Shown one piece after another: positions 9,520 through 18,172 of a DNA stretch of 64,000 bases. Source of the DNA: an uncultured Roseobacter sp. GTDB taxonomy: Bacteria; Pseudomonadota; Alphaproteobacteria; Rhodobacterales; Rhodobacteraceae. Position numbers and translations under genes: made by a program. Below the pieces are notes generated by a model. It was not told the DNA's origin. It made no database searches and worked only from the letters and a program-made list of their open reading frames with translations. Numbering within the stretch: position 1 is the first letter of the stretch; each line of letters opens with the position of its first letter. The stretch lies in assembly GCF_947493125.1 (NCBI RefSeq), contig NZ_CANLQB010000010.1:1-64000 (forward strand), given 5' to 3'.

Positions 9520-11085
9520 CTAGTTCACGGTGACCCAGCGCAGCAGGAAGAAGTTGTCAGGCCGTTGCGTCAGTTCCACATTCGCCTGCGTGCCCCAGAC
9601 CAGCGGCTGTACGTAGAGCGGCACATACGCCACCTCGTCCTGCAGGATCTTCGTGGTCTCATCGAGCATCATCTGCCGTTTGCCATCGTCGATCTCGGAC
9701 TGGATCATTGGCAGCAGCTCATCCACCCGCGCATTGGAGAATCCTCCAAAATTCCAAGAGCCTAGCTTCTTTTCTTCATTCGGCGTGCTGGCCAGAAACC
9801 GCACCGGATGCTCCGCATCAAAGGTCCCCGGCGACCAGCCGAGGAGATACATGTCATAGTTGTCGGCACGCAGCTCGGGCCAGTAGTTCTGCACCGGCAT
9901 CGCGTCAAGCGTCGCACGCATTCCCACCTGCGCCAACATACCTGTCACAGCCTGACACACGGACTCGTCATTCAGATACCGGTCGTTCGGGCACTTCAGC
10001 CCAAAGGAGAATCCGTCAGGATACCCCGCCTCAGCCAGCAGTGCCCGTGCCCTGTCCGGATCATAGGCAGGCCGCGCGGCCAGATCCGCGCTGAAACCGC
10101 GCATCGCCGGGCTGACCAGTTGGCTCACCTCCTCGGCGTTGCCGCGCATGATTGTCTGCAGGATCGCGGGCACATTCACCGCATGAGAGACCGCCTGCCG
10201 CACGCGCACATCCGCGAAAGGATTGGCGTCTGCGGTTTCATTGGAATACTTCAGCGCCTCGGCTTCATGCGGGAAGCCCAGCATGATCACACGCGCTTCG
10301 ATGCCCTGAATGACCTTGACCTGATCATTTGCGGCCAGCCGCGCGGTGTCCTGGATCGGCACCGGGTTGATGAAATCCACATCGCCGGAGAGCAGCGCCG
10401 CCACCGCGGTCGCCGGGTTCTGGATCGGCGTCAGTTCGGCGCGGGTGATGTTGTGCTCCGCCTCATCCCACCAGCCGCCGAAGGGCTCCAACACCGTGCG
10501 CAGCCCGGGCTCGCGCGTTACCAATTGGAACGCCCCCGTCCCATTCGCGTTCAGCGTCGCGAAATTGCCGTTGTCCTTGTCGGGTCGCACAGCGGTGTTC
10601 GCCTCAGCCCAGCCCGCGTCCATCATCATCCAGTTGGCGATGCTATCGGGAAAAATCGGGTTCGGCGCCGTGGTCATGATATCGACGGTATAGTCGTCGA
10701 CCACACGCACCTCAGAGACAGGCGCAAACCAGCTGCGCGTATCCGCCGCCTCGCTCGACGCGCGCTCATAGGAAAAGAGGACATCCTGCGCGTCAAATGT
10801 ACTTCCATCGTGGAAGGTCACGCCCTCGCGCAGGGTGAACCGCCAGCCCGCACCGCCGTCGATCGGCTCCCAGGCGGTCGCCAGTGCGGGCTCGATGCTC
10901 ATGTCCTTCCCACGCCTGACGAGCCCTTCATAGACATTGTTCAGAAAGCCCAGAACCGCCGCGGAGTTGACCGCATGCGGATCCATTGTCTGCGGGTCGG
11001 TCGTTTCAGCCCATCGAAACTCTTCAGCTCCCAACATGGAGGCGGAGGCCATCAAGACAGCGGAGAAAGAGAGGGAACGCAGCAT
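9520..11085 (-). CDS. Peptide-type ABC substrate-binding protein (SBP_bac_5), second of a tandem pair
   Basis: 521 residues. A short Sec signal peptide (cleavage after a SASMLG-A-like site) precedes a DppA/OppA-type solute-binding domain; GVTFHDGSTFDAQDVLFS is the family signature. It is clearly related to the next upstream binding protein along its whole length (shared ETLRW/EFRWA start, NANGTG and CPNDRYLNDE/CPNDRYINDE segments), so the pair arose by duplication. It is directly followed by the DppB gene. Likely cargo is a peptide or peptide-like amide, not identifiable from sequence. Confidence 0.88.
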   Translation of the reverse strand: MLRSLSFSAVLMASASMLGAEEFRWAETTDPQTMDPHAVNSAAVLGFLNNVYEGLVRRGKDMSIEPALATAWEPIDGGAGWRFTLREGVTFHDGSTFDAQDVLFSYERASSEAADTRSWFAPVSEVRVVDDYTVDIMTTAPNPIFPDSIANWMMMDAGWAEANTAVRPDKDNGNFATLNANGTGAFQLVTREPGLRTVLEPFGGWWDEAEHNITRAELTPIQNPATAVAALLSGDVDFINPVPIQDTARLAANDQVKVIQGIEARVIMLGFPHEAEALKYSNETADANPFADVRVRQAVSHAVNVPAILQTIMRGNAEEVSQLVSPAMRGFSADLAARPAYDPDRARALLAEAGYPDGFSFGLKCPNDRYLNDESVCQAVTGMLAQVGMRATLDAMPVQNYWPELRADNYDMYLLGWSPGTFDAEHPVRFLASTPNEEKKLGSWNFGGFSNARVDELLPMIQSEIDDGKRQMMLDETTKILQDEVAYVPLYVQPLVWGTQANVELTQRPDNFFLLRWVTVN

Positions 11086-11128
11086 CGGAAAACCCTTTCG
11101 GCAAGTATGCAGGAAAGCGGTGATGACA

Positions 11129-11147
11129 CGGCCCCCAGCGAGGGCCG
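11129..11147 (-). terminator. Intercistronic stem-loop between the two binding-protein genes
   Basis: CGGCCC and GGGCCG form a 6-bp stem around a 7-base loop in the 90-base gap between the first and second binding-protein genes. There is no T-run, so it is more likely an mRNA-stabilising or attenuating hairpin, of the kind often found after binding-protein genes, than a full terminator. Confidence 0.4.
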
Positions 11148-11175
11148 CGCCACATGTTTCACAAGCTCATCAGGC

Positions 11176-12756
11176 TCAGTTCAGCTTGAAGTACTTGATT
11201 TTCGGCGAATCTTCCGCCTCGACCACGGTGTCGACGTTCGACTTCATACCCCAGTTCAGAACCTGGTGGTGGATCGGGATATAGAGCTTCTCCTCCTGCA
11301 CCACTTCCCAGATCGCGGCGATATCTGCATCGCGCGCTTCCAGATCGGTGTTCGACGCAAGGCTCTGGATCTTCGCATTCAGATCGTCATTGGTATAGCG
11401 CGTCGCGTTCCACGACCCGTATTTGTCGTCACGCCCGTGCACGAGGAAGTTGAAGATGTATTCCGAGTCGTACGTCGGCACACCCCAGCCCAGCATGTAG
11501 AAATCCGTTTCCAGATTGCTGAGCAGCGGGAAGTGCTGCGCCTTGGGCTTGGCGTCGAGGTTCACGGTGATCCCGATCTGCGCCAGCATACCGACAGCCG
11601 CCTGACAAATCGCCTCGTCATTGATGTAGCGGTCATTCGGACAGTCGAGCTGGATCGAGAAGCCATCCCCATACCCCGCGTCCGCCATCAGCGTCTTGGC
11701 CTTGTCGAGATCGGTGGTCGAAGACGCATCCATCTCCTCGTCCCAGCCATTCACGAAGGGCGGAGCGATCATGCCCGCGGGCGCGGACTGGCCGCGCATC
11801 ACCACCTGCTTGATGGCATCGCGGTTGATTGCCAGGTTCATCGCCTCGCGCACGCGCACATCCGCGAGCGGGTTGGCGCCTTCGACGTTGTCGTTCGCCA
11901 GATCCTCGTCGCCCACGTTCATGCCGAAGAAGATCACCCGGTTCTGAGGAGCCGTCCGCACATCCAGCCCGTCGGTGCTTGCCACACGGTCAAGGTCCTG
12001 CACCGGCACGTCCTGAATGAAATCCACCTCGCCCGAGAGCAGCGCCGCCACGCGCGTGGCGGCGTTCTGGATCGGCGTGTAGATGATCTCGGTCACCTCA
12101 AGCGGGAACTCATCCTTACCCCAATAATTCTCGTTCAGCGTCAGCACGGTCTTGACGTCCGGCTCGCGGCTCACCAGCTTGTAAGGCCCTGTTCCGTTTG
12201 CGTTTTTCGCGGCAAACGTATCCTCACCACCTTCATAATCCTGCACGTCGACGGCGTTGTTCGCTTCCGCCCATTCCTTGTCCATGATGAACATGTTGGT
12301 CAGGTTGTTTGGCATGATCGGGTTCGGGCCGTTGGTCACGATCTCGATGGTATAGGCGTCCGGCGCGCGGACTTCAGCGACCGAAGCCAGCAACTCCTTA
12401 TAGTCGGAGTCCTCGGTCATTGCCCGCTCGAGGCTGAACTTCACGTCCGAGCTGTCGAAGGCCGCGCCATCGTGGAAGGTCACACCTTCCCGCAGCTTGA
12501 ACACCCAGACATTCGGGTCCTCTTCGGACGGCGCCCATTCGGTCGCCAGCGCGGGCACGATGGTGCCTGCATGGTCACGATGGACCAGCGGCTCCATGAT
12601 CTGATGCGCAAAGGTCGAGGTCGGGCCTTCGTTCTGCGCATGCGGATCCAGCGTCAGGCTGTCACCTGCACGCGCCCACCGCAGCGTTTCGGCCGAAGCC
12701 AGCGCCGTGCTCGACAGCAGGATCGCAGCAGACAAAAGGGTTGTTGTCTTTCTCAT
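11176..12756 (-). CDS. Peptide-type ABC substrate-binding protein (SBP_bac_5), first of a tandem pair
   Basis: 526 residues. MRKTTTLLSA starts a clean Sec signal peptide ending at ALASA-E. The body has the SBP_bac_5 signature GVTFHDGAAFDSSDVKFS. ATG 12756 was chosen over an in-frame upstream start because a GGGGAGA ribosome site lies 6 bases before it and the signal peptide begins there. It follows the C45 hydrolase gene with a 129-base gap that could hold a promoter. Its paralogue follows directly, so one transporter may use two binding proteins with different ligand ranges, or one may be a scavenging variant. Confidence 0.9.
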   Translation of the reverse strand: MRKTTTLLSAAILLSSTALASAETLRWARAGDSLTLDPHAQNEGPTSTFAHQIMEPLVHRDHAGTIVPALATEWAPSEEDPNVWVFKLREGVTFHDGAAFDSSDVKFSLERAMTEDSDYKELLASVAEVRAPDAYTIEIVTNGPNPIMPNNLTNMFIMDKEWAEANNAVDVQDYEGGEDTFAAKNANGTGPYKLVSREPDVKTVLTLNENYWGKDEFPLEVTEIIYTPIQNAATRVAALLSGEVDFIQDVPVQDLDRVASTDGLDVRTAPQNRVIFFGMNVGDEDLANDNVEGANPLADVRVREAMNLAINRDAIKQVVMRGQSAPAGMIAPPFVNGWDEEMDASSTTDLDKAKTLMADAGYGDGFSIQLDCPNDRYINDEAICQAAVGMLAQIGITVNLDAKPKAQHFPLLSNLETDFYMLGWGVPTYDSEYIFNFLVHGRDDKYGSWNATRYTNDDLNAKIQSLASNTDLEARDADIAAIWEVVQEEKLYIPIHHQVLNWGMKSNVDTVVEAEDSPKIKYFKLN

Positions 12757-12885
12757 GTCAAAATCTCCCCGGTTTGTTTTTCTGCGGGTAATCTTCGGGA
12801 CCACGCGCGGTTTGGCAAGCCCCTTGCACAACTTCAGGGCGAACAATCCGCGACAATCGGTGAAAAGTTTGACCACACGATAAAA

Positions 12886-13857
12886 TCAGGCAGCGCCCGG
12901 CAGCACGACATGCCGCCCACCCTCTTCAAAGTCGTTCAGACCCAAAGACCAGACTGTGCCGGGCCAGCGCAATTCCATCTGCCGCCGACGGGGCCGATAG
13001 ACTGCCGTATAAAGCGTGCCAAAGCCCACGTTGAACGCTGTCGAATAGAGCGGCGGCTTCAAAAACGCGCCAATGAACTTCTCTTCAGGATCACGGTGTA
13101 AGGTCAAGCGATGCAAAAGAAACCGCTCCCGCTCAACGGTTGCTGTGAACCGGGCATGGCTGACCCACTCCACATTCTCCTGATGGTTCGTGGCGACAGC
13201 GGCATGGGTGATCAGCGTCTGGCGGTCCGGCGCCATCATCGCCGTCAGATACTGCCGTTTCCGGTCCAGAACCGTCACATTGTAACTCATGTGGGTCGGA
13301 ATGCGCGCGAGCGCCGCCCCCGCCTCCTCCGCCGTTTCGCAGGTTTGCAGCACATAGCGCAAGATCAGCGGGACGCCGAACCCCTCACCCACGACGCGCC
13401 GCCCGCCGAAGGTCAGCGAGATCGAGAGCCCCGCGTCATTGACCCCATCGACCAGCCCCCAGAGCCCGTCCGAGGTGCCCATGACCCGCCGCCCGCGCCA
13501 TTTCGTGCACAGCACGAGGCTGTCAAAGGCATTGGGGTTGTAATCGTAATTGCGCACCATCACCGGCTCCTTGCCGGTCCAGATCGCCTGGGAGCAGCCG
13601 GCCAGATAGGGCGGCGGGCAGTAGAACGACAAAAACCGCGCCGCCAGATCGCCGCCTCCAACCAGCTCGCATAGCTCGTCATAGAGCGGCACGATCTCAG
13701 GCATATGCTGCCGCAAGGCCCCGCGCGACTCCGTATAGGTGGGCCGCGCCGTTTCGCCCTCCTTCAGCCACCAGCGCTTATAGTCGGGCCAGTACTCGGC
13801 AAAAAGCCCGGACCATTTCGGTCCAGGCGCATCTTCACTTACGGCGCGCCATAACAT
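12886..13857 (-). CDS. C45-family autoproteolytic acyltransferase/amide hydrolase
   Basis: 323 residues. The segment LAGCSQAIW followed by VMVRNYDYNP is the AAT/C45 signature: the Cys in GCSQ would become the N-terminal nucleophile after self-cleavage between Gly and Cys, and RNYDYNP is the conserved Arg-Asn-x-D motif. The family includes penicillin acyl-CoA:6-APA acyltransferase and beta-alanyl-amine hydrolases, all acting on linear amide bonds. It lies 21 bases after the ATP-grasp gene and before the binding proteins, so it probably cuts or makes the amide that this locus handles (inference). The ATG at 13857 has only a distant AAAGGA site; no better start was seen. Confidence 0.8.
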   Translation of the reverse strand: MLWRAVSEDAPGPKWSGLFAEYWPDYKRWWLKEGETARPTYTESRGALRQHMPEIVPLYDELCELVGGGDLAARFLSFYCPPPYLAGCSQAIWTGKEPVMVRNYDYNPNAFDSLVLCTKWRGRRVMGTSDGLWGLVDGVNDAGLSISLTFGGRRVVGEGFGVPLILRYVLQTCETAEEAGAALARIPTHMSYNVTVLDRKRQYLTAMMAPDRQTLITHAAVATNHQENVEWVSHARFTATVERERFLLHRLTLHRDPEEKFIGAFLKPPLYSTAFNVGFGTLYTAVYRPRRRQMELRWPGTVWSLGLNDFEEGGRHVVLPGAA

Positions 13858-13878
13858 CTGTTGCGCGGTCCTTTCGGG

Positions 13879-15330
13879 TCAGAGGATCTTGAACGCCGGA
13901 TCCGCCAGCGCCGTTGCCGTGGGCAGCGGCTTGGCCGTCACGCTCTGCTTGATCCCGTGGATCCATTTTTTCGCCCGCTCATTCAACCGGAAACTCTTGG
14001 TCATCGAGCGCCCGCGCGTCACCAGAATGCCGATATCCGCCCCTTCGTAGCGATAGTCGCCGGGTCCAAGAATGCGCAGGAAAAACGCCTCGTTCTCACT
14101 TTCCACCGCGCGACGGTGATAGTCGAAGCGGTCATAGACCACGCGCCCATCTTCCAGCATCCGGTAGATGCCCGTCTCGGGGGCCGAGGTGCAGATATCG
14201 ACGCTGTCCTCGGTATGCTTGATCACCATCTGGCTCCAGGAATCGATGTTCGCACTGTCAGCCCAGCGGGCGTTCAACTCATCCACATCGAGGTTGAATT
14301 TCCGTTTTGAGAATTCCAGTAGGTGGAACAGGAACAGCGGCGCATCCGCATGGGCAAAAGCCGCGTGGTTGGTCATCGACGAGGCGCCGGTGATCCGCGG
14401 GTTCAATTCGCCCAGCCAGATGTCGCCCGTTTTCTTATCGATCAGGAAATCGAGCTCGAAGTACCCGCGATAGCCCTCCTTGCGCAGCTGCTCGCCGAAC
14501 TTGAAGGTCAGATCGCGTGCCTTCTCCCGGACTTTCGGCGTGAAGGCGGTCGAGAAAATCTCATTGCCGCACCAGCCGCCGCGATAGGGGGTGAGCTCCT
14601 TGAAGCCGACAAGCTCTGTCATCAAAGGCCCGACGATCGTGCCCTCCTTGGTCGCGCATGCCTCGATGGCAGAGCCCCGGCAGTCGATCCGCTTCATGAT
14701 CTTGATCTCGCCCTCGCCGACAATCTCGTGCTCATGGCGTCGGAAATCGGCCTCGGACTTGATGAAAAACGTCGTGTGACCGCTGTCGCCGAAGGCGGAT
14801 TGCAGCACCAGATCATGCCCGATCTTGGCCTTTTCGCAGGTCTTCTTCAGATCTTCATAGGATTTCACCTCGGCCAACACATTCGGCACCGAAGGTACCC
14901 CCGCCTTGTTGCCGATGCGCACCGTCTCGATCTTGTTGTCCATCTTGGTGCGCAGTTTGGCTTTGGGGAACCAGACCTCCGCGCCCAGCTCTTTCGACAG
15001 CCGCTCGGTCTCGGCATCGAACATCAGGAAAACGAATTTCGGCTTGCCCCCGCGCCGCTTGATGAAGTCGATGACTTCCTTGTGCTGCAGCAGGTAGTTG
15101 TTGATGTCCTCGATGGACTGGAATTCCGCATGCGGCTGCTCGGAGGGGCAAAACACGTTCGGATGTTTGCCGCCATAGCAATCAATGTAGCAGATGTACT
15201 TGAAATTCTTGACCCATTCGTCCAGCCCCAACAGGTTGAAGTTCGTGGCCGAGATGAAATAGACCGGGTCCTCATTGCGGTGGAAATAGCGGCGGATCTC
15301 CGAGATATTCTTCAGAACCGTAGCTGACAT
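13879..15330 (-). CDS. ATP-grasp-domain ligase, substrate unknown
   Basis: 483 residues. The central ATP-grasp fold is visible: VLQSAFGDSGHTTFF (ATP-binding loop), EIKIMKRIDCRG, then GYFELDFLIDK and GELNPRITG, the last two carrying the Mg-binding Glu and Asn. An N-terminal pre-ATP-grasp domain (ISATNFNLLG; VFLMFDAE) and a C-terminal ~130-residue domain flank it. Databases often label such proteins biotin carboxylase, but no biotin-carboxylase partner genes are present, so an amino-acid or peptide ligase role (carboxylate plus amine, ATP to ADP) is more likely. It starts 23 bases after the decarboxylase-like gene with an AAGGA site. Confidence 0.7.
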   Translation of the reverse strand: MSATVLKNISEIRRYFHRNEDPVYFISATNFNLLGLDEWVKNFKYICYIDCYGGKHPNVFCPSEQPHAEFQSIEDINNYLLQHKEVIDFIKRRGGKPKFVFLMFDAETERLSKELGAEVWFPKAKLRTKMDNKIETVRIGNKAGVPSVPNVLAEVKSYEDLKKTCEKAKIGHDLVLQSAFGDSGHTTFFIKSEADFRRHEHEIVGEGEIKIMKRIDCRGSAIEACATKEGTIVGPLMTELVGFKELTPYRGGWCGNEIFSTAFTPKVREKARDLTFKFGEQLRKEGYRGYFELDFLIDKKTGDIWLGELNPRITGASSMTNHAAFAHADAPLFLFHLLEFSKRKFNLDVDELNARWADSANIDSWSQMVIKHTEDSVDICTSAPETGIYRMLEDGRVVYDRFDYHRRAVESENEAFFLRILGPGDYRYEGADIGILVTRGRSMTKSFRLNERAKKWIHGIKQSVTAKPLPTATALADPAFKIL

Positions 15331-15353
15331 GTCTTAGTGTCCTTCCTGTTGGT

Positions 15354-18104
15354 TTATTCGGCCGCAGAGGCCAGAGAAGTGCCGTTCTTGGCATCGACGA
15401 GCGCTTGCAGCGCCTCTTGGGTAAAGACCCGCAGCCCCAGATCGGGCCGGTATCCGTGGATTTCGCTCACATCCAGCGCCAGCATGAAGGCGAGGATCTC
15501 TTTGCTGACCACCTGCCCGGGCACCAGGATCGGGAAACCTGGCGGATACGGGATGATGAAACTGGCGGAGACGACCTCCTCGCCCGCCTCCAGGGCCGCC
15601 CCCAGCGATCCGTTGATGTCGAGGTAGTCGCATTTCTCCTCGTCATAGGCGAGGAAGAAGGCCGAGCGGATATCGCCCTCGCCCGTCACATCGCACTGCC
15701 GGAAGGCATCGTGGAACCGGCTGAAATCCGGCAGCGGCGGCAGCTCTTCCATGAGCCCCTTGACCCGCCGATCAAACGACAACCGTTCCATCCGGCTCGC
15801 ATCATCCAGCCGTTCATCCAGCGATTTGGCGATCTCCACCAGAACCTCGATGAGATACGCCACCGACGACCGCGTCGTGCCGATATTCGTCATGAACAGC
15901 ACCGTGTTGCGCGACGTCTTGTTGATCTGGATGCCGTATTTGTCCATCAGGATATCGGTCTTGAACGTGTCGCCATCCCAGCCGGTGCCCCCCACCGCGA
16001 GCGTGACCCGCGTGGCATCCAGGACGAAATCATCCTGCTCCCAGCTGTCCCACATATCGGTCCAGCCTTGCTGGGCATCGTAATAGCTGGTGATACCCGA
16101 TTGCCGATGATGATCCGGGATCATATCCCCTGCCGTCAGCACCTTGAAATACTTCGACAAAAGCGGGTGCGTCATGATCGCCCGCCGCATCGACATCGCG
16201 GCTTCGATCTGGCGCTGGACGAACTCGAAGCCTTCCAACTCCACCTGCCGCCGTCCCACGTCGAGGCTCGCAATGATCTGGTAGTTGGGCGAGGTCGAGG
16301 TATGGGTCATATAGGCCTCGTGGAAGGCCTGCTCCACCTCGCCCTTGAAGTCCTGATCGAATACATGGATCATCGAGCCCTGCCGCAGCGAGGTCAGCGT
16401 CTTGTGCGTTGACTGTGTCGAATAAGCCCGCACACGTGCATTCGGCGGCGCGATCAGCCGGGTATCGAGCAGTTTCTCATCATCGCAGCCCTCCAGCATC
16501 GACTGCTGCGCCTCGTAAAGCCGCTCGTGCGTGTCGCTGCGGAACTTCTCTTTCAGCGTGCCCGCCGCCGACATGGCCGTGCGCTGGCGATAGGTCGGGT
16601 TGAACCGCGCAAAGGCAAACCACGCCTCGTCCCAGAGGAAGATCAGATCCGGCTTGATCGCCAGACATTCTTCCATCACCCGCTCGACGTTATAGACAAG
16701 CCCATCAAAGGTGCAGTTGGTCAGCAAGAGCATCCGCACCCGGTCGAGCTTGCCTTGAGCTTTCAATTCCAGCAAACGGTGCTTGATCTCGCGCAGCGGC
16801 ACCGCGCCATACATCGAGTATTCGTTGAGCGGATAACTATCGAGGTAGCTCACCTGCGCCCCGGCCAACACCATCCCATAGTGATGCGACTTGTGGCAGT
16901 CGCGATCTACCAACACGATATCTCCAGGCCGAACAAGGGCTTGCACGACGATCTTATTGCAGGTCGAGGTGCCATTGGTGGCGAAAAACGTCTGTTTCGA
17001 GCCAAAGGCGCGGGCCGCCAACTCCTGCGCCTCCTTGATCGGCCCATGCGGCTCCAACAGGCTGTCGAGGCCGCCCGAGGTCGCCGAAGTTTCCGCAAGG
17101 AAAATATTCGGCCCGTAGAACGCCCCCATGTCCTGAATCCAATGCGACCGAGAGATCGACTTGCCGCGGCTGATCGGCATTGCGTGAAAGACACCCGTGG
17201 GTTGCTTTGAGTAGTTCACCAAGGCCGTGAAAAACGGTGTCTTGTTGCGCGCCTGCACCCCGCGCAGGATGTTCAGGTGCAGCTCCATGAAGTCTTCCTG
17301 ATTATAGAAGACCCGCCGGCAAATCCCCAGATCAAGCCCCGCGATCTCCTCCACCGAGCGTTCGGTCACGAGGTAAGCATCCAGCTCCGGCCGCACCTTC
17401 GCGACCAGCCGGCAGAGCTCCGGCCCATAATTCTCAGGCAGCATGTTGTCGATCTCTTCCTGCCCACCCGCACGGGTGATAAACCGCGCGACGATCTCCT
17501 GATCCATTCGTGACTTCAGCACCAACCCGGGCCGCACCACAATCGCCTGAATGTTGTGATTGAAGAGCACCGCCACCAGCGCATCCTCGAGGCTCGGCAC
17601 CACCAGCGCCTCATAGACAAACGGGTCCTCCGGGCGCCGCATCCGCGTCACGTTGCTGCGCAGCCAGCGTTCCTGATGCTCGTTCACATTGTCGACGATC
17701 AGCACCTCGAAGTAGGGCTTGGCGAGCGCCCGCGCCTCGGGCGGCAACATCGCCTCGTCGTCATGTTCCTCATGATCCACGCTGTCCCGCTCGAGCGGGA
17801 TATGCCGCCGCCGATAGGCTCCTGTGGTCAGTGCTCGCGTGACGCGCCCCACCGCAAAAGCCAGATCATCGAAGGAACCATGCTCGAACTGCCGCCGCAT
17901 GTGATCGAAGGCCGCCATGCCGGGAAACGCCCAATAGGGCTCGATCACCGCGAGCGATTTGAACAGCTCTTCGACAGTCTTGCGCAGCGCCGCTTCCTGC
18001 TTGGGCTTCGGGCCGCGGGTCAGGCCCGCCGTTGCTTCCCGCAGCGCGCTCCATCGGTCAGATCGCAATTGAATCGCCGAAGAATAATCGTTTATCGCAT
18101 GCAT
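15354..18104 (-). CDS. Orn/Lys/Arg decarboxylase-family PLP enzyme (large form)
   Basis: 916 residues, longer than typical inducible Lys/Arg decarboxylases (~715-755). The PLP core shows NGTSTCNK, LVDRDCHKSHH, WDEAWFAF and STQSTHKT with the Schiff-base lysine, matching class III-fold I ornithine/lysine/arginine decarboxylases. An extra N-terminal ~150-residue region (charged, helical) precedes the usual wing domain. The substrate cannot be called. It sits between a nitrilase-family and an ATP-grasp gene. ATG 18104 was chosen because GGAGGAC lies 6 bases upstream; a start 10 codons earlier lacks one. Product would be a diamine or modified amino acid for the adjacent ligase (inference). Confidence 0.85.
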   Translation of the reverse strand: MHAINDYSSAIQLRSDRWSALREATAGLTRGPKPKQEAALRKTVEELFKSLAVIEPYWAFPGMAAFDHMRRQFEHGSFDDLAFAVGRVTRALTTGAYRRRHIPLERDSVDHEEHDDEAMLPPEARALAKPYFEVLIVDNVNEHQERWLRSNVTRMRRPEDPFVYEALVVPSLEDALVAVLFNHNIQAIVVRPGLVLKSRMDQEIVARFITRAGGQEEIDNMLPENYGPELCRLVAKVRPELDAYLVTERSVEEIAGLDLGICRRVFYNQEDFMELHLNILRGVQARNKTPFFTALVNYSKQPTGVFHAMPISRGKSISRSHWIQDMGAFYGPNIFLAETSATSGGLDSLLEPHGPIKEAQELAARAFGSKQTFFATNGTSTCNKIVVQALVRPGDIVLVDRDCHKSHHYGMVLAGAQVSYLDSYPLNEYSMYGAVPLREIKHRLLELKAQGKLDRVRMLLLTNCTFDGLVYNVERVMEECLAIKPDLIFLWDEAWFAFARFNPTYRQRTAMSAAGTLKEKFRSDTHERLYEAQQSMLEGCDDEKLLDTRLIAPPNARVRAYSTQSTHKTLTSLRQGSMIHVFDQDFKGEVEQAFHEAYMTHTSTSPNYQIIASLDVGRRQVELEGFEFVQRQIEAAMSMRRAIMTHPLLSKYFKVLTAGDMIPDHHRQSGITSYYDAQQGWTDMWDSWEQDDFVLDATRVTLAVGGTGWDGDTFKTDILMDKYGIQINKTSRNTVLFMTNIGTTRSSVAYLIEVLVEIAKSLDERLDDASRMERLSFDRRVKGLMEELPPLPDFSRFHDAFRQCDVTGEGDIRSAFFLAYDEEKCDYLDINGSLGAALEAGEEVVSASFIIPYPPGFPILVPGQVVSKEILAFMLALDVSEIHGYRPDLGLRVFTQEALQALVDAKNGTSLASAAE

Positions 18105-18172
18105 CAGTTGTCCTCCGCTGTCCGGGAGAACCACCGTTGCAGCGCGGGCAGTGCCCGCTCTTCTCCGGCGAT

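Noticed and set aside
9808-13101. 1097-residue open frame on the plus strand
   Set aside because: It runs opposite the two binding-protein genes, is rich in His/Arg/Pro and has no domain or ribosome site; antisense shadow of GC-rich coding.
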